A stretch of 64,000 bases of DNA from Acinetobacter sp. BY419 (GCF_019038395.1 NZ_JAGFXZ010000013.1:1-64000); one strand, 5' to 3'. Numbered from the stretch's first letter, positions 25,493-35,263 are shown. The notes: generated by a model not told the origin, from the sequence alone. Numbers and translations are program-made.

Positions 25493-26251
25493 TTAAATCG
25501 GATTGTTTAATTCGAAATAATCATACTCAATATTAAACTGTTCTGAAATGGCTTTGGCCAGGTGTTGTACACCGTATTTTTCAGTCGCATGATGACCACA
25601 GGCATAATAATGTACATTTAGTTCCTGAGCTTCATAAAAAGTACGTTCAGACACTTCACCTGAAATATAGGCATCACAGTCTTGTAGCGCCGCTTTTTGA
25701 ATATAGTCTTGTGCGCCGCCAGTACAGAAACCCACTTTTTGTATCAATGATTTTCCAGCAGGCAAATGTAGCGCATCATGGCCGAGTCTATCTGATACAT
25801 AGGCTTTGAATCCTTCTGGTGTCATCGCCTGTTTTAAATAGCCGATGTTACCAATCGGATGTTTTTCACTCGGATCGAGCTGTTCGATATTTTCCAGTTC
25901 TAGTAAATCTGCAATGGCAGCATTATTACCCAAGGTCGGGTGACTGTCTAAAGGCAGATGATAACCTACTAAAGAAATATCATTTTGAATTAAAGATTTA
26001 ATACGTTTACCACGCATCCCGGTAATTGGGTAGGCTTCACCTTTCCAGAAATAGCCGTGATGAACTAAAAGTAAATCTGCGCCTTGCTCAATTGCGGCTT
26101 CAATTGCACTCTGGGAGGCAGTCACGGCACACAGGATTTTATGCACCTCGGATTTGCCTTCGATCTGCAAGCCATTCGGTGCATAGTCCTTAAATTCACG
26201 CGTTACCAAAGTCTGGTCACACCATTGAATAATATCGTTTAAATTCGCCAT
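25493..26251 (-). CDS. NIF3-like dinuclear metal center protein
   Basis: A 252-residue member of the NIF3/YbgI family (often labelled GTP cyclohydrolase 1 type 2 homolog), a ring-forming protein with a two-metal site and uncertain role. Metal-ligand candidates: LLLVHHGYFWKG near residues 61-72, VGYHLPLDSH (His, Asp) and the C-terminal CGHHATEKYGVQHLA (His, Glu). YAPNGLQIEGK is the family's N-terminal signature. It is transcribed divergently from the DegS-like protease gene. Confidence 0.9.
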   Translation of the reverse strand: MANLNDIIQWCDQTLVTREFKDYAPNGLQIEGKSEVHKILCAVTASQSAIEAAIEQGADLLLVHHGYFWKGEAYPITGMRGKRIKSLIQNDISLVGYHLPLDSHPTLGNNAAIADLLELENIEQLDPSEKHPIGNIGYLKQAMTPEGFKAYVSDRLGHDALHLPAGKSLIQKVGFCTGGAQDYIQKAALQDCDAYISGEVSERTFYEAQELNVHYYACGHHATEKYGVQHLAKAISEQFNIEYDYFELNNPI

Positions 26252-26420
26252 AAAATTCCTGTTAGTTTAAAAACTTGCCATATTTATCGATCGTTCTGAT
26301 TGTAACTAAAGCTGCACAAATCTCTGTGGATTTCTTTGTGTTTAGTTATGTATTTAGCATTACAATAGAACATAAATTACTTAGTCATCAACGAATTAAA
26401 ATATTTTAGAGGATAACAAC

Positions 26421-27602
26421 GTGCGCCGCACCTTTACATGGTTACCCTGGGTGTTACTGATTTTAGTCATTATCGGTTTTTTGGGGTGGCAACAGCTACA
26501 AAAACCAAAGGCACTAGTTGCGCCGGATGGCGTCAAAATGCCTGCTGAAAAAGTAGAGCCGTTGATTGATACAACGCGTTCAGGAGCTGTGGTCTCCTAT
26601 AATGCTGCTGTAAGAGTAGCAGCACCGGCTGTCGTGAATATTTTTACTACCCAAAAAGTCAAGCAACAGGCGCATCCTTTGCTGACCGATCCGGTATTTC
26701 GTGAATTCTTTGGCGATCAGTTACCTGACCAGTATGGACAAAGCCCGAATGAAAACAGTTTAGGTTCTGGTGTGATTGTGCGTCCGGATGGTTATATCCT
26801 CACCAATAACCACGTCATTGCGCAGGCAGACCAGATTGTGGTGGCTTTGCAGGATGGGCGTCGCGCTGAAGCCAAGGTGGTAGGGACTGACCCGGATACT
26901 GATCTGGCCGTAATCAAGATTGACCTGGATCAATTACCTGTCTTGCCGTTCAAACTCAGTGGTAACGAAGTCGGTGATGTCGTCCTGGCGATTGGTAACC
27001 CATTTGGTGTCGGTCAAACCGTGACGCAAGGGATTATCTCGGCAACAGGTCGTTCTGATCTGGGCATCAATACCTACGAAGACTTTATTCAGACCGATGC
27101 TGCGATTAACCCGGGTAATTCAGGCGGTGCATTAATTGATGTCGCCGGTAATTTAATTGGTGTGAATACCGCAATCTTTTCTCAGTCTGGGGGTTCGCTG
27201 GGGATTGGTTTTGCCATTCCTGCCAAAATCTGTCAGCAGGTATTGAATGCCATTCTGGAAGATGGCCGTGTGGTTCGTGGCTGGTTAGGCATCAGCTTAT
27301 TGCCTGCGGAACGCGATGATGTGCTGCAACCTAGAGAAAAAGGTGTCACCGTGGCCGAAGTGCTACCGGATGGACCTGCTGCCAAAGCTGGGATCAAGCG
27401 TGGCGATAAAATTATCAAAGTGAATGAGGAAGAGATTAATTCCGCCTCACATTTGATTAATTTTGTGGCCTTGCAAAAGCCAAACAGTACTATTCAGATT
27501 GAAATTGAGCGTGGTGGAAAAACCATGAAGCTTGAAGTCGGGGTGACTGAACGTAAAGCGCAAAATAGTGCTTCACAATATATTCCTTTGCCCGGTCAGT
27601 AA
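26421..27602 (+). CDS. Membrane-anchored S1C serine protease, DegS/AlgW type
   Basis: A 393-residue periplasmic protease held by one N-terminal inner-membrane helix (LPWVLLILVIIGFLGW, about 8-23). The trypsin-like domain shows the triad H131 in LTNNHVIAQ, D161 in DTDLAVIK and S234 in NPGNSGGAL. A single PDZ domain follows (RGWLGISL to VTERK, about 290-375). One PDZ plus an anchor separates it from DegP and points to DegS/AlgW, which senses misfolded outer-membrane proteins and cleaves an anti-sigma factor. GTG start at 26421 preceded by GAGGA. Terminator follows. Confidence 0.88.
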   Translation: MRRTFTWLPWVLLILVIIGFLGWQQLQKPKALVAPDGVKMPAEKVEPLIDTTRSGAVVSYNAAVRVAAPAVVNIFTTQKVKQQAHPLLTDPVFREFFGDQLPDQYGQSPNENSLGSGVIVRPDGYILTNNHVIAQADQIVVALQDGRRAEAKVVGTDPDTDLAVIKIDLDQLPVLPFKLSGNEVGDVVLAIGNPFGVGQTVTQGIISATGRSDLGINTYEDFIQTDAAINPGNSGGALIDVAGNLIGVNTAIFSQSGGSLGIGFAIPAKICQQVLNAILEDGRVVRGWLGISLLPAERDDVLQPREKGVTVAEVLPDGPAAKAGIKRGDKIIKVNEEEINSASHLINFVALQKPNSTIQIEIERGGKTMKLEVGVTERKAQNSASQYIPLPGQ

Positions 27603-27611
27603 ATGTACTCA

Positions 27612-27640
27612 AAAAAATCCCTCCTAATGAGGGATTTTTT
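27612..27640 (+). terminator. Terminator after DegS-like protease
   Basis: AAAAAATCCCTC, loop CTAAT, GAGGGATTTTTT; perfect 12-bp stem. Confidence 0.88.
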
Positions 27641-27736
27641 ATGCTTTATTTCAGCGTGTTGTGATACAAAAGTGAAATATTAAGCGCTTTATAAATCATT
27701 TAATTTAATGAAATACCATTAAAAGAGAAAATAAAA

Positions 27737-27994
27737 ATGGCTTTTATGACGGCAGATCATGCCAAAATTTTATCCAATGTCGCTAATCTGGATATTGAAA
27801 TATACAAGCCGCGTCTGGCACAACTCATCGAAGACAATGCCAAACAGGGAAATACTGCGGTGCTGACAGTTTTTCCCAAACATCTGCCCTTGGATGATAT
27901 TCGTTCCCTGTCTGCCGAGCTAACCGAGCTTGGCTATAATGTGCGCTTTGAAGTACATGAATTTTATTACAGCTTTAATGTCTATTGGTTATAA
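27737..27994 (+). CDS. Conserved hypothetical protein (85 aa)
   Basis: A small soluble protein (MAFMTADHAKILSNVANLDIEIYKPRLAQLIEDNAKQG split across an N-terminal helix and a beta/alpha C-terminal part ending VRFEVHEFYYSFNVYWL). No signal or membrane segment. It lies 80 bases before rutD but ends before the rutD sigma-54-like element, so it is probably expressed separately. Family not recognised. Confidence 0.65.
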   Translation: MAFMTADHAKILSNVANLDIEIYKPRLAQLIEDNAKQGNTAVLTVFPKHLPLDDIRSLSAELTELGYNVRFEVHEFYYSFNVYWL

Positions 27995-28025
27995 TTTTAA
28001 CAATTGTTCAAAAAAATTCCGGTTT

Positions 28026-28041
28026 AGGCATATATTTTGCT
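28026..28041 (+). promoter_or_regulatory. Sigma-54-like promoter of rutD
   Basis: AGGCATATATTTTGCT has GG at 28027-28028 and GC at 28039-28040 in the required 12-base register, about 34 bases before the rutD ATG. It is weaker than the rutA element (C to T in the -24 box). Confidence 0.5.
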
Positions 28042-28074
28042 GCATTCATCTCATATTTGATTGATGAGAAATGT

Positions 28075-28866
28075 ATGTCTTTATTTATTTATCCTGGAGC
28101 ACAGGCCGATGCGCCTTATGTAGTGCTTTCTTCCGGACTCGGTGGACATGCCAGTTTCTGGAATCCACAAATTGAGGCTTTGCAGCAATATTTTCATGTC
28201 GTGAGCTATGATCAGGAGGGTTGTCATCAAGATTCTGATCTATTACCAGCAGATTATTCCGTAGATCATATGGCCCGGCAAATTTTGGATTTATTAATCA
28301 ATGAGAATATTCGCGAGTTTCATTTTATTGGCCATGCCTTGGGCGGCCATATCGGCATGCAGCTGGCGATTTATCAGGCTAAGCAGGCATTTAAGTTACT
28401 GAGTCTGACCATGCTGAATGCGTGGGGGGAATTGGATGCACATACGCAAAAATGTTTTCAGGCACGCACATCCTTGTTGCTGAATAGCGGGGCCGAGGCC
28501 TATGTGCGGGCACAGGCTTTATTTCTGTATCCACCGCAATGGATCTCCACACATATTGGACAGTTGACTGATGTGGAAAATCAACAGCTACTGGATTTTC
28601 CACCGTTGGACAATGTCTTGGCACGTATAAAGGCTGTGCAGGCATTTCAGCTTAAAACAGAACATCAGCAGGCATTAAAAGATATTCCCGTACATTTGAT
28701 TGCCAATCAGGATGATTTTTTAGTGCCTTATCAACGTTCGCAACAACTCCAGCAGTTATTGCCGCATAGTCAGCTTAGCCTGTTTGAAACAGGAGCTCAT
28801 GCAGCTACCGTTACCGAAACAGGCCGGATGAACCAGAGCATGCTGCAATTTTTAAAAGCAGCCTGA
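28075..28866 (+). CDS. rutD: RutD, aminoacrylate hydrolase
   Basis: RutD is an alpha/beta hydrolase that speeds release of malonic semialdehyde from 3-aminoacrylate in the Rut pyrimidine pathway. From ATG 28075 it has 263 residues, near the family's 266; the frame's earlier start (27985) lies in the previous gene and the promoter. Features: SSGLGGHASFWNPQIEAL, YDQEGCHQDS, and FIGHALGGHIGMQLA, where the usual Ser of the nucleophile elbow is Ala, an arrangement I recall as normal for RutD. A late GAHAATVT carries the His. It is placed apart from and upstream of rutABCFG, with a terminator between. Confidence 0.9.
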   Translation: MSLFIYPGAQADAPYVVLSSGLGGHASFWNPQIEALQQYFHVVSYDQEGCHQDSDLLPADYSVDHMARQILDLLINENIREFHFIGHALGGHIGMQLAIYQAKQAFKLLSLTMLNAWGELDAHTQKCFQARTSLLLNSGAEAYVRAQALFLYPPQWISTHIGQLTDVENQQLLDFPPLDNVLARIKAVQAFQLKTEHQQALKDIPVHLIANQDDFLVPYQRSQQLQQLLPHSQLSLFETGAHAATVTETGRMNQSMLQFLKAA

Positions 28867-28894
28867 TATTTTCAGCAAGCAAATCTTTTTACTC

Positions 28895-28924
28895 AAGCCA
28901 GAACCCGATTCTGGCTTTTTATTT
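28895..28924 (+). terminator. rutD terminator
   Basis: AAGCCAGAA, loop CCCGA, TTCTGGCTT, then T residues. Confidence 0.82.
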
Positions 28925-29109
28925 TTTCTAATGAATCATTTTTATGGTTTTTACAAAAAGACTGACTGTTGCTAAAAGAGCAAATGCTCAATTTAATGCA
29001 CCTGAATGAAACACGATGAGCAAAATTGATTCAGGGGTGAAAACCTTTTTTTTACTAAAAATTCAAAAAACCAAATATTAAGTAATTGAAAAATAATGAA
29101 TAAAAATAA

Positions 29110-29127
29110 TTGGCACGCGGATTGCAA
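29110..29127 (+). promoter_or_regulatory. Sigma-54 promoter of the rutABCFG operon
   Basis: TTGGCACGCGGATTGCAA is a near-perfect -24/-12 element (GG at 29112-29113, GC at 29124-29125), about 75 bases before the rutA ATG. An NtrC-type half-site TGCACC lies at 28997-29002, about 110 bases upstream. Confidence 0.85.
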
Positions 29128-29201
29128 TATTTTAAGCATAAATAAAAACTTGAATTTACCGCAGGTTTTTGAATGTTAGTTAAAAATAATGAGGTGTGAA
29201 A

Positions 29202-30308
29202 ATGAAAATAGGTGTCTTCTGTCCAATTGGAAATAACGGCTGGTTACTCTCTGAAAATGCACCCCAGTACATGCCGACTTTTGAGTTAAACAAACAAATC
29301 GTACAGCGTGCTGAACATTATGGTTTTGATTTTGCACTCTCTATGATCAAGCTGCGCGGTTTTGGTGGAAAAACTGAATTCTGGGAGCATAACCTCGAAA
29401 CCTTTACCCTGATGGCAGGCCTGGCAGCCGTCACGAGCAAAATCAAAATTTATGCAACTGCGGCCACATTGGTAATGCCGCCTGCAATTGTGGCGCGTAT
29501 GGCATCCACGATTGATTCGATTTCCAATGGGCGTTTTGGCTTGAATGTGGTGACTGGCTGGCAGCCACCAGAATATACCCAGATGGGCATGTGGCCAGGC
29601 AACGACTATTTTGGCAAGCGCTATGAATATTTGTCTGAATATGTACAGATTTTGCGTGAACTTTGGGCGACAGGTAAATCAGACTTTAAAGGCGAACATT
29701 TTCAGATGGAAGACTGCCGTGTCAGCCCGCGCCCACAAGCGGATATGAAAATTATCTGTGCCGGTCAGTCGGATGCAGGTCTGGAATTTTCTGCACAATA
29801 TGCTGACTACAACTTCGTATTTGGTAAAGGATTAAATACCCCAACGGCCTATGCAGAAATCAATGACCGCCTGAAAGAAAAAACGGATGCCACCGGCCGC
29901 GATGTACAGACTTATGTCCTGTTTATGGTTATTTCAGCAGAAACCGATGAAGAAGCTCAAGCCAAATGGCAGCACTATAACGATGGTGCCGACATGGAAG
30001 CGATTAACTGGCTGATGAATCAGGGCGGGAAAGATACCACTTCTGGTGCAGATACCAATATCCGTCAAATGGCTTCTAGCATATCACCGGTTAATATCAA
30101 TATGGGTACGCTGGTGGGATCTTATAAAAATGTGGCACGAATGTTGGATGAAATTGGCGAGATCAAGGGTACGGAAGGTGTGCTCCTGACTTTTGATGAC
30201 TTTGTTCAGGGTGTGGAAGATTTCGGTCAGAAAGTCCAGCCATTAATGAAGTGCCGTGAACATATTGTGATTGAAGAGACAGCACCCGTTCTGGAGAAAA
30301 GCGCATGA
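29202..30308 (+). CDS. rutA: RutA, pyrimidine monooxygenase
   Basis: RutA is a luciferase-like flavin enzyme that opens the uracil ring using reduced FMN supplied by RutF. ATG 29202 ([14 protein letters not shown]) has GAGG 7 bases upstream; the in-frame GTG at 29196 is less well spaced. Strong family strings include [51 protein letters not shown] and [20 protein letters not shown]. Its stop overlaps the rutB start in ATGA. Confidence 0.97.
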   Translation: MKIGVFCPIGNNGWLLSENAPQYMPTFELNKQIVQRAEHYGFDFALSMIKLRGFGGKTEFWEHNLETFTLMAGLAAVTSKIKIYATAATLVMPPAIVARMASTIDSISNGRFGLNVVTGWQPPEYTQMGMWPGNDYFGKRYEYLSEYVQILRELWATGKSDFKGEHFQMEDCRVSPRPQADMKIICAGQSDAGLEFSAQYADYNFVFGKGLNTPTAYAEINDRLKEKTDATGRDVQTYVLFMVISAETDEEAQAKWQHYNDGADMEAINWLMNQGGKDTTSGADTNIRQMASSISPVNINMGTLVGSYKNVARMLDEIGEIKGTEGVLLTFDDFVQGVEDFGQKVQPLMKCREHIVIEETAPVLEKSA

Positions 30309-31066
30309 GTGAGCACATCGTATCTGCAGGCTTTACTGAAACATTGGGCACGGGCAAAGTGCTCAAGGCGGAACCTGAAGCGATCCGTCTGGCAACTGAA
30401 CAGACTGCTTTAATTGTGATTGATATGCAAAATGCCTATACCTCACAAGGGGGGTATCTGGATCTGGCCGGTTTTGATGTCTCGAAAACCAAGCCGGTGG
30501 TAGAAAATATTAAAAAAGCAGTCGATGCCGCGCATGCAGCCGGTATTCAGGTCATCTATTTTAAAAATGGCTGGGATGAAGAATACAAGGAAGCGGGTGG
30601 AGCGAATTCCCCTAACTTTCATAAATCCAATGCCCTGAAGACCATGCGCAAGCAGCCTGAATTGTACGGTAAGTTCCTGGCCAAAGGCAGTTGGGATTTT
30701 GAATTGATTGATGAGTTAAAGCCACTGCCACAAGATCTGGTAATCGAAAAACCTCGTTATAGCGGCTTCTTTAATACCGCGCTGGATAGCATGTTACGTG
30801 TTCGTGGCATACGCAATCTGGTATTTGTTGGGATTGCCACCAATGTCTGCGTGGAATCGACCTTAAGAGATGGTTTCTTCCTGGAATATTTTGGTGTCGC
30901 GCTGGCAGATGCCTGTCATCAGGCGGGTCCGGTCGAAGCTCATGAAGCCAGTTTGTATAACATCAAAACTTTCTTTGGCTGGGTGTCAGATACTGCAAAT
31001 TTTGTAGAGACCTTTCAAAAAGAAAGTGAATCACTAAAAGAAACCAGATTAGCTCAAAGCGCTTAA
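30305..31066 (+). CDS. rutB: RutB, ureidoacrylate amidohydrolase
   Basis: RutB, an isochorismatase-like hydrolase, splits ureidoacrylate (peracid) to aminoacrylate, carbon dioxide and ammonia. 253 residues. Catalytic candidates: D40 in [10 protein letters not shown], Lys in [12 protein letters not shown]182 in [15 protein letters not shown]. It overlaps rutA by 4 bases, so it is translationally coupled. Confidence 0.95.
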   Translation: MSEHIVSAGFTETLGTGKVLKAEPEAIRLATEQTALIVIDMQNAYTSQGGYLDLAGFDVSKTKPVVENIKKAVDAAHAAGIQVIYFKNGWDEEYKEAGGANSPNFHKSNALKTMRKQPELYGKFLAKGSWDFELIDELKPLPQDLVIEKPRYSGFFNTALDSMLRVRGIRNLVFVGIATNVCVESTLRDGFFLEYFGVALADACHQAGPVEAHEASLYNIKTFFGWVSDTANFVETFQKESESLKETRLAQSA

Positions 31067-31099
31067 ACAATTTAAATAGCAAGATTAAGGAAAAACAGC

Positions 31100-31480
31100 A
31101 TGCCTAAAGAAGTCATTATTCCAGCAGGGACATCGAAACCATTAGCGCCGTTTGTACCGGCAACCAAGGCAGACAATATTGTTTATGTGTCAGGAACATT
31201 AGCCTTTGATGAAAATAATAACGTCGTGCATGTCGGTGATGCGGCAGCTCAGACCCGTCATATTCTGGAAACCATCAAACGGGTGATTAAAGAAGCCGGT
31301 GGCAGCATGGATGACGTGACTTTTAACCATGTATTTGTCAAAGACTGGGCCGATTATGCCGCGGTTAATACAGTCTATGCAGAATATTTTCCGGGAGATA
31401 AACCGGCACGTTATTGCGTACAGACCGGATTAGTGAAACCTGAGGCACTGGTCGAAATTGCTTCGATTGCCCATGTATAA
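31100..31480 (+). CDS. rutC: RutC, aminoacrylate deaminase-like RidA protein
   Basis: A 126-residue RidA/YjgF-family protein. It is proposed to handle aminoacrylate intermediates in the Rut pathway. The family Arg and Glu are in [44 protein letters not shown] is the N-terminal signature. It lies 33 bases after rutB, with an AAGGA-type site. Confidence 0.94.
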   Translation: MPKEVIIPAGTSKPLAPFVPATKADNIVYVSGTLAFDENNNVVHVGDAAAQTRHILETIKRVIKEAGGSMDDVTFNHVFVKDWADYAAVNTVYAEYFPGDKPARYCVQTGLVKPEALVEIASIAHV

Positions 31481-31559
31481 GCCGATTTACCTGATTCAAT
31501 CTCATCATTATATGCCCTCAGTTTGTCTCTAGAAGCTGACTTGGGGTGGGGAGAACAGC

Positions 31560-32141
31560 ATGAATGTCAAACTGTCTAAAATCATCACAGACACAATTAC
31601 AGAGAATAATGCATCAAATAAGCTTGTAAAGACTGAAACCGCAGCTGACGTATTTACCCAGATCGACCAGCAGATTTTCCGTCAGGGTATGTCCAATCTG
31701 GGTGCTGCGGTGAACGTGATTACCACAGAAGGCGATGCAGGTCTGGCTGGCTTTACCGCATCCGCCGTGTGTAGTGTGACCGATACGCCACCGACTTTAC
31801 TGGTCTGCCTCAACCGTTCAGCATCGGTATATGAAACTTTCAAGAATAATAAGGTGTTGTGTGTAAATACCTTAGCCTCACATCAGCAAGATTTATCCAA
31901 TCTTTTTGGTGGGAAAACACCGATGGCAGAGCGTTTCAGTCAGGGAAACTGGAAAACTTTGCTGACCCAGTCACCTGTACTCGAGGATGCCTTAGTCAGT
32001 TTTGACTGCGAGGTGGTGCAGCACGTATCTGTAGGCAGTCATGACGTGCTGTTCTGTGAAGTGAAAGCAATGTGCCAGAGCCAAGGTAATGCGCTGATGT
32101 ACTTTAACCGTTCTTACTGTGAGCCACACAAAATGTGCTAA
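31560..32141 (+). CDS. rutF: RutF, FMN reductase for RutA
   Basis: A flavin reductase of the flavin-reductase-like (HpaC/FMN-binding split barrel) family that supplies reduced FMN to RutA. 193 residues, about 30 longer than the E. coli protein I recall, owing to a polar N-terminal extension before [19 protein letters not shown]. Core motifs: [32 protein letters not shown] and [16 protein letters not shown]. The usual rutD and rutE between rutC and rutF are absent here. Confidence 0.93.
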   Translation: MNVKLSKIITDTITENNASNKLVKTETAADVFTQIDQQIFRQGMSNLGAAVNVITTEGDAGLAGFTASAVCSVTDTPPTLLVCLNRSASVYETFKNNKVLCVNTLASHQQDLSNLFGGKTPMAERFSQGNWKTLLTQSPVLEDALVSFDCEVVQHVSVGSHDVLFCEVKAMCQSQGNALMYFNRSYCEPHKMC

Positions 32142-32174
32142 ATCAATTCAGTCCTAATCAAGGAGGGGAAGCCG

Positions 32175-33530
32175 ATGCAAGAAAAAGAAACGTGGTTTCC
32201 AAAATTTAAGCCTTACCAAGGCAATATCGATTCAACACCAGTGCAAACAGATGAATATCTGCCAGCTGGAAAAAGCATTATTCTCGGTTTACAGCATGTG
32301 TTCGCGATGTTTGGGGCAACCGTGCTGGCACCGCTTTTAATGGGCTTTGATCCCAATCTCACCATATTTATTACCGGGATTGGCACAATTTTATTTTTCC
32401 TGATCACTGGCGGCCGATTGCCGAGTTATCTGGGATCCAGTTTTGCATTTATTGGTGCCGTGGTAGCAGTTACCGGCTATTCAGGGGTTAGCGCGAATCC
32501 CAATATTGGGCTGGCACTTGGGGGAACGATTGCCTGCGGTCTTGTCTATGCGCTGATTGGTTTGCTGGTGATGAAAACCGGTACTGCGTGGATTGAAAAG
32601 CTGATGCCACCGGTAGTCACGGGCGTGATCGTGATGATTATCGGTCTGCATCTCGCACCGGTCGCGATCAAAAGTGTATCTGCCAACCAGTTTGATTCCT
32701 GGATGGCGCTGGTCACCATTATATGTATCAGTGTGATTGCCGTGTTTACCCGCGGGATGGTGCGCCGTTTGCTGCTGTTATTGGGCTTATTGTCTTCCTA
32801 CCTGATTTATTTCCTTTTCACCAATGTGATGGGCTTCGGAGCTGCGATTGATTTCAGTAAAGTCAGTGAAGCGGCATGGTTTGGTTTGCCGAGTTTCCAG
32901 AGTCCAGTCTTTGAAATGAATGCCATGCTGATGATTGCACCTGTGGCGATTATTCTGGTAGCAGAAAATCTGGGACATTTCAAAGCAGTATCTGCGATGA
33001 CCGGCAAAAACCTGTCGCCATATATGGGTCGCGGTTTCTTTGCGGATGGTGTCTGTACTTCATTATCAGCGTCTGTCGGTGGTACGGGGATGACTACCTA
33101 TGCTGAAAATATCGGTGTCATGGCAGTTACCAAGGTTTATGCAACCACCGTGTTTTTCTTTGCCGGTATCTTCGCCATCTTGCTGGGACTTTCTCCAAAA
33201 TTTGGTGCTGTGATTAGTACCATTCCAGTGGCCTTACTGGGCGGTGCATCCATCGTCGTATTTGGTTTGATTACTGTCGCTGGTGCCAAAATTTGGATAG
33301 ATAACCGTGTTGACTTTAACAAGAACAGTACGTTGATCATTGGTGCTGTCTGCCTGATCATGGGTACAGGTAACTATAGCTTGCAGATTGGCGGTTTTGA
33401 TCTGGGCGGGATTGGTACTGCGACTTTGGCCGCGATTTTACTGAATCTGTTTCTGAATCGTGGTGAAGATAAAGAATTGCCTGCACCTGCATCGACCACA
33501 GCGGAAGTTGAGGCTAAGCCGGTTGCTTAA
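32175..33530 (+). CDS. rutG: RutG-type uracil permease (NCS2 family)
   Basis: A 451-residue nucleobase:proton symporter of the inner membrane. About 14 hydrophobic helices. NCS2 motifs: LGLQHVFAMFGATVLAPLL near the N-terminus, GRLPSYLGSSFAFIGAV (substrate site) and VAENLGHFKAVSAMTGKNL with the acidic residue of TM8. AGGAGG-type site at 32160-32165. It ends the rut transport/catabolic operon before the dehydrogenase. Confidence 0.93.
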   Translation: MQEKETWFPKFKPYQGNIDSTPVQTDEYLPAGKSIILGLQHVFAMFGATVLAPLLMGFDPNLTIFITGIGTILFFLITGGRLPSYLGSSFAFIGAVVAVTGYSGVSANPNIGLALGGTIACGLVYALIGLLVMKTGTAWIEKLMPPVVTGVIVMIIGLHLAPVAIKSVSANQFDSWMALVTIICISVIAVFTRGMVRRLLLLLGLLSSYLIYFLFTNVMGFGAAIDFSKVSEAAWFGLPSFQSPVFEMNAMLMIAPVAIILVAENLGHFKAVSAMTGKNLSPYMGRGFFADGVCTSLSASVGGTGMTTYAENIGVMAVTKVYATTVFFFAGIFAILLGLSPKFGAVISTIPVALLGGASIVVFGLITVAGAKIWIDNRVDFNKNSTLIIGAVCLIMGTGNYSLQIGGFDLGGIGTATLAAILLNLFLNRGEDKELPAPASTTAEVEAKPVA

Positions 33531-33545
33531 TAGGAGGAGTATTTT

Positions 33546-34421
33546 TTGAGTCATACAGTTGCATTTTTAGGACTTGGGGCAATGGGCTGGCATATGGCCT
33601 CTCATTTGCCAAAACTTGGACATCAGGTTTGGGTCTGGAACCGGACTGAACAGAAAGCGCTAGATCATGCTCAATCTTTCAGGACTCAGGCTGTAGATAT
33701 TGAACAGGCCGTTCAGGCAGACTTTATCTTTTCCTGCTTGCCGACCAGCCAGGATGTAGAGAATTTAATTGCCAAACATCCACCAAAGCAAGGTGCGATC
33801 TGGATTGACTGTACCAGTGGTGTGCCGGAATCTGCACAAAAACTGGCAAAGCGACTGGAGCAACAGGGGAGTTATTATCTGGATGCACCCGTTTCTGGCC
33901 AGACCATTGGGGCAGAGAAAGGCACTTTAACTGTCATGGTGGGGGGCAATGCGCATGCATTTGCACAAGCTAAACCGGTTATTGAAGCTTTTGCCGGCTT
34001 GATTGAATATGTCGGTGAAAGTGGTTCTGGTTTTGCAGTAAAAGCAGTGAACAATACTTTGATGGCTACCCATTTATGGGCACTTGCTGAAGGCTTGACG
34101 GTACTGAAAGGGCAGGGTGTAGATTTGGGTAGTGCGCTGAACTGTATCAATCATTCCAGTGGTAAAAGCAGTATGTCGGAAAATATCATGGCACAGCGTG
34201 TCTTAAATCGTGAATTCAGCAAAACTTTTGCGCTAGATTTATTGCAGAAAGATATCGGTATTGCTTTGGAACTGGTACAGCAACAGCAACTGGATTTATC
34301 AGTCATGTCTTTAATTCAAGAGCAGTTTCAGCAGATTGCCAAGCCTCTGGCCAGCCAGCTGGATTTTTCCGCAGCGGTACAAGGACTGGAACAACGTACC
34401 CAAATTGAATTGAGGGGATAA
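33546..34421 (+). CDS. Beta-hydroxyacid dehydrogenase, likely malonic semialdehyde reductase
   Basis: A 291-residue 3-hydroxyisobutyrate dehydrogenase-family enzyme. TTG start at 33546 with a strong AGGAGGAG 7 bases upstream. Rossmann GLGAMGWHMASHL at residues 7-19; substrate motif LDAPVSGQTIGAEKGTLTVM; catalytic Lys in GFAVKAVNNTLMA (about 165). It lies 15 bases after rutG and no rutE homologue is seen. I infer it reduces malonic semialdehyde to 3-hydroxypropionate, the RutE/YdfG step. Family call firm, substrate inferred. Confidence 0.85.
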   Translation: MSHTVAFLGLGAMGWHMASHLPKLGHQVWVWNRTEQKALDHAQSFRTQAVDIEQAVQADFIFSCLPTSQDVENLIAKHPPKQGAIWIDCTSGVPESAQKLAKRLEQQGSYYLDAPVSGQTIGAEKGTLTVMVGGNAHAFAQAKPVIEAFAGLIEYVGESGSGFAVKAVNNTLMATHLWALAEGLTVLKGQGVDLGSALNCINHSSGKSSMSENIMAQRVLNREFSKTFALDLLQKDIGIALELVQQQQLDLSVMSLIQEQFQQIAKPLASQLDFSAAVQGLEQRTQIELRG

Positions 34422-34501
34422 ATGTTTTAGAGAACAATTTTAGTCAGAGAGGCGGTTCATATTAAACCGAATCCAGAAACACTGATTTTCTATCTAAAAG
34501 T

Positions 34502-34534
34502 AAAAGCCGGGAATTTAAAAACTCCCGGCTTTTT
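34502..34534 (+). terminator. rut operon terminator
   Basis: AAAAGCCGGGA pairs with TCCCGGCTTTT across about 10 bases, then T residues. Confidence 0.83.
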
Positions 34535-34540
34535 AGAGTT

Positions 34541-34732
34541 CTTTCATAAATCATTTTTCAATCATTAACCATTATCAAGGAAATTCCCTCTTTTTATAGG
34601 AAAAGTTAAGGAGAGGTTTTATAAAAAATCTCCTCATCCTCTTGCGAAGCAATGCTCTCGTTCCTTAAGGAAAAGGAACTTTAAATCCTATTTTAAATAT
34701 TAATCAGTAATCAATTTTTTGATTGATGAAAC
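34541..34732. repeat. MITE-like intergenic repeat, copy A
   Basis: About 192 bases with terminal inverted repeats CTTTCATAAATCA (34541-34553) and TGATTGATGAAAC (34720-34732). The interior shares CTCATC-CTCTTGCGAAGC and AAGGAACTTTAAATC with the element at 41493-41623. No ORF. No target duplication is certain. Confidence 0.6.
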
Positions 34733-34806
34733 TCTTAAATAGCCTAAGCCGATTTTAAACGCTCTCAGGCCTCTGTAATGTCCAAACCTGCCTTCATCTT
34801 TAAATT

Positions 34807-35193
34807 CTAGTGATTTGCCTGATATTCCTGAATCACTTCAAGCGCCGCACGAAAGGCTTCCTGAGTTGCCGGTGCGCCGCAATATGGCAGGCTATGGAGT
34901 AACACTTCCTGAATTTCCTCAACCGTCGCGCCATTATTCAGCGCACCACGAACATGGCCTTTCAGTTCAGTTGGGCTTTTTTGAGCTGTAAGGAAGGCAA
35001 TGGTAATTAAAGAACGGTATTTACGTGGTAATACACCTTCACGTTGCCAGGTTGAACCCCAGGCATGTTCATTAATCCAGTCCTGTAGAGGCTGGGTAAA
35101 AGTCACGGTATTTTCCTGTGCACGTTTGACGAAACTTTCACCCATGACTTCAGTACGAACTTTCAGGCCATTTTCATAATCTTGTTGTGACAT
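34807..35193 (-). CDS. Carboxymuconolactone decarboxylase family protein
   Basis: A 128-residue protein of the CMD/AhpD-like fold. Length and pattern (RKYRSLITIAFLTAQKSPTELKGHVRGALNNGATVEEIQEVLLHSLPYCGAPA in parts) fit PcaC-like proteins, which decarboxylate 4-carboxymuconolactone. There is no other protocatechuate gene in the window, so the substrate is open. An upstream AACCATG context lacks a strong Shine-Dalgarno. Confidence 0.85.
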   Translation of the reverse strand: MSQQDYENGLKVRTEVMGESFVKRAQENTVTFTQPLQDWINEHAWGSTWQREGVLPRKYRSLITIAFLTAQKSPTELKGHVRGALNNGATVEEIQEVLLHSLPYCGAPATQEAFRAALEVIQEYQANH

Positions 35194-35263
35194 GGTTTAC
35201 CCTCAATTTTCTTATAGGACTAGCTTAGTACTTTTAATGCGAAATACCATCGTGCAATAGTCG

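Noticed and set aside
28075-28866. Suspicion that RutD has lost its catalytic Ser (GHALGG instead of GHSLGG)
   Set aside because: From memory RutD proteins commonly show this feature and the rest of the sequence is intact, so it is not treated as a defect.
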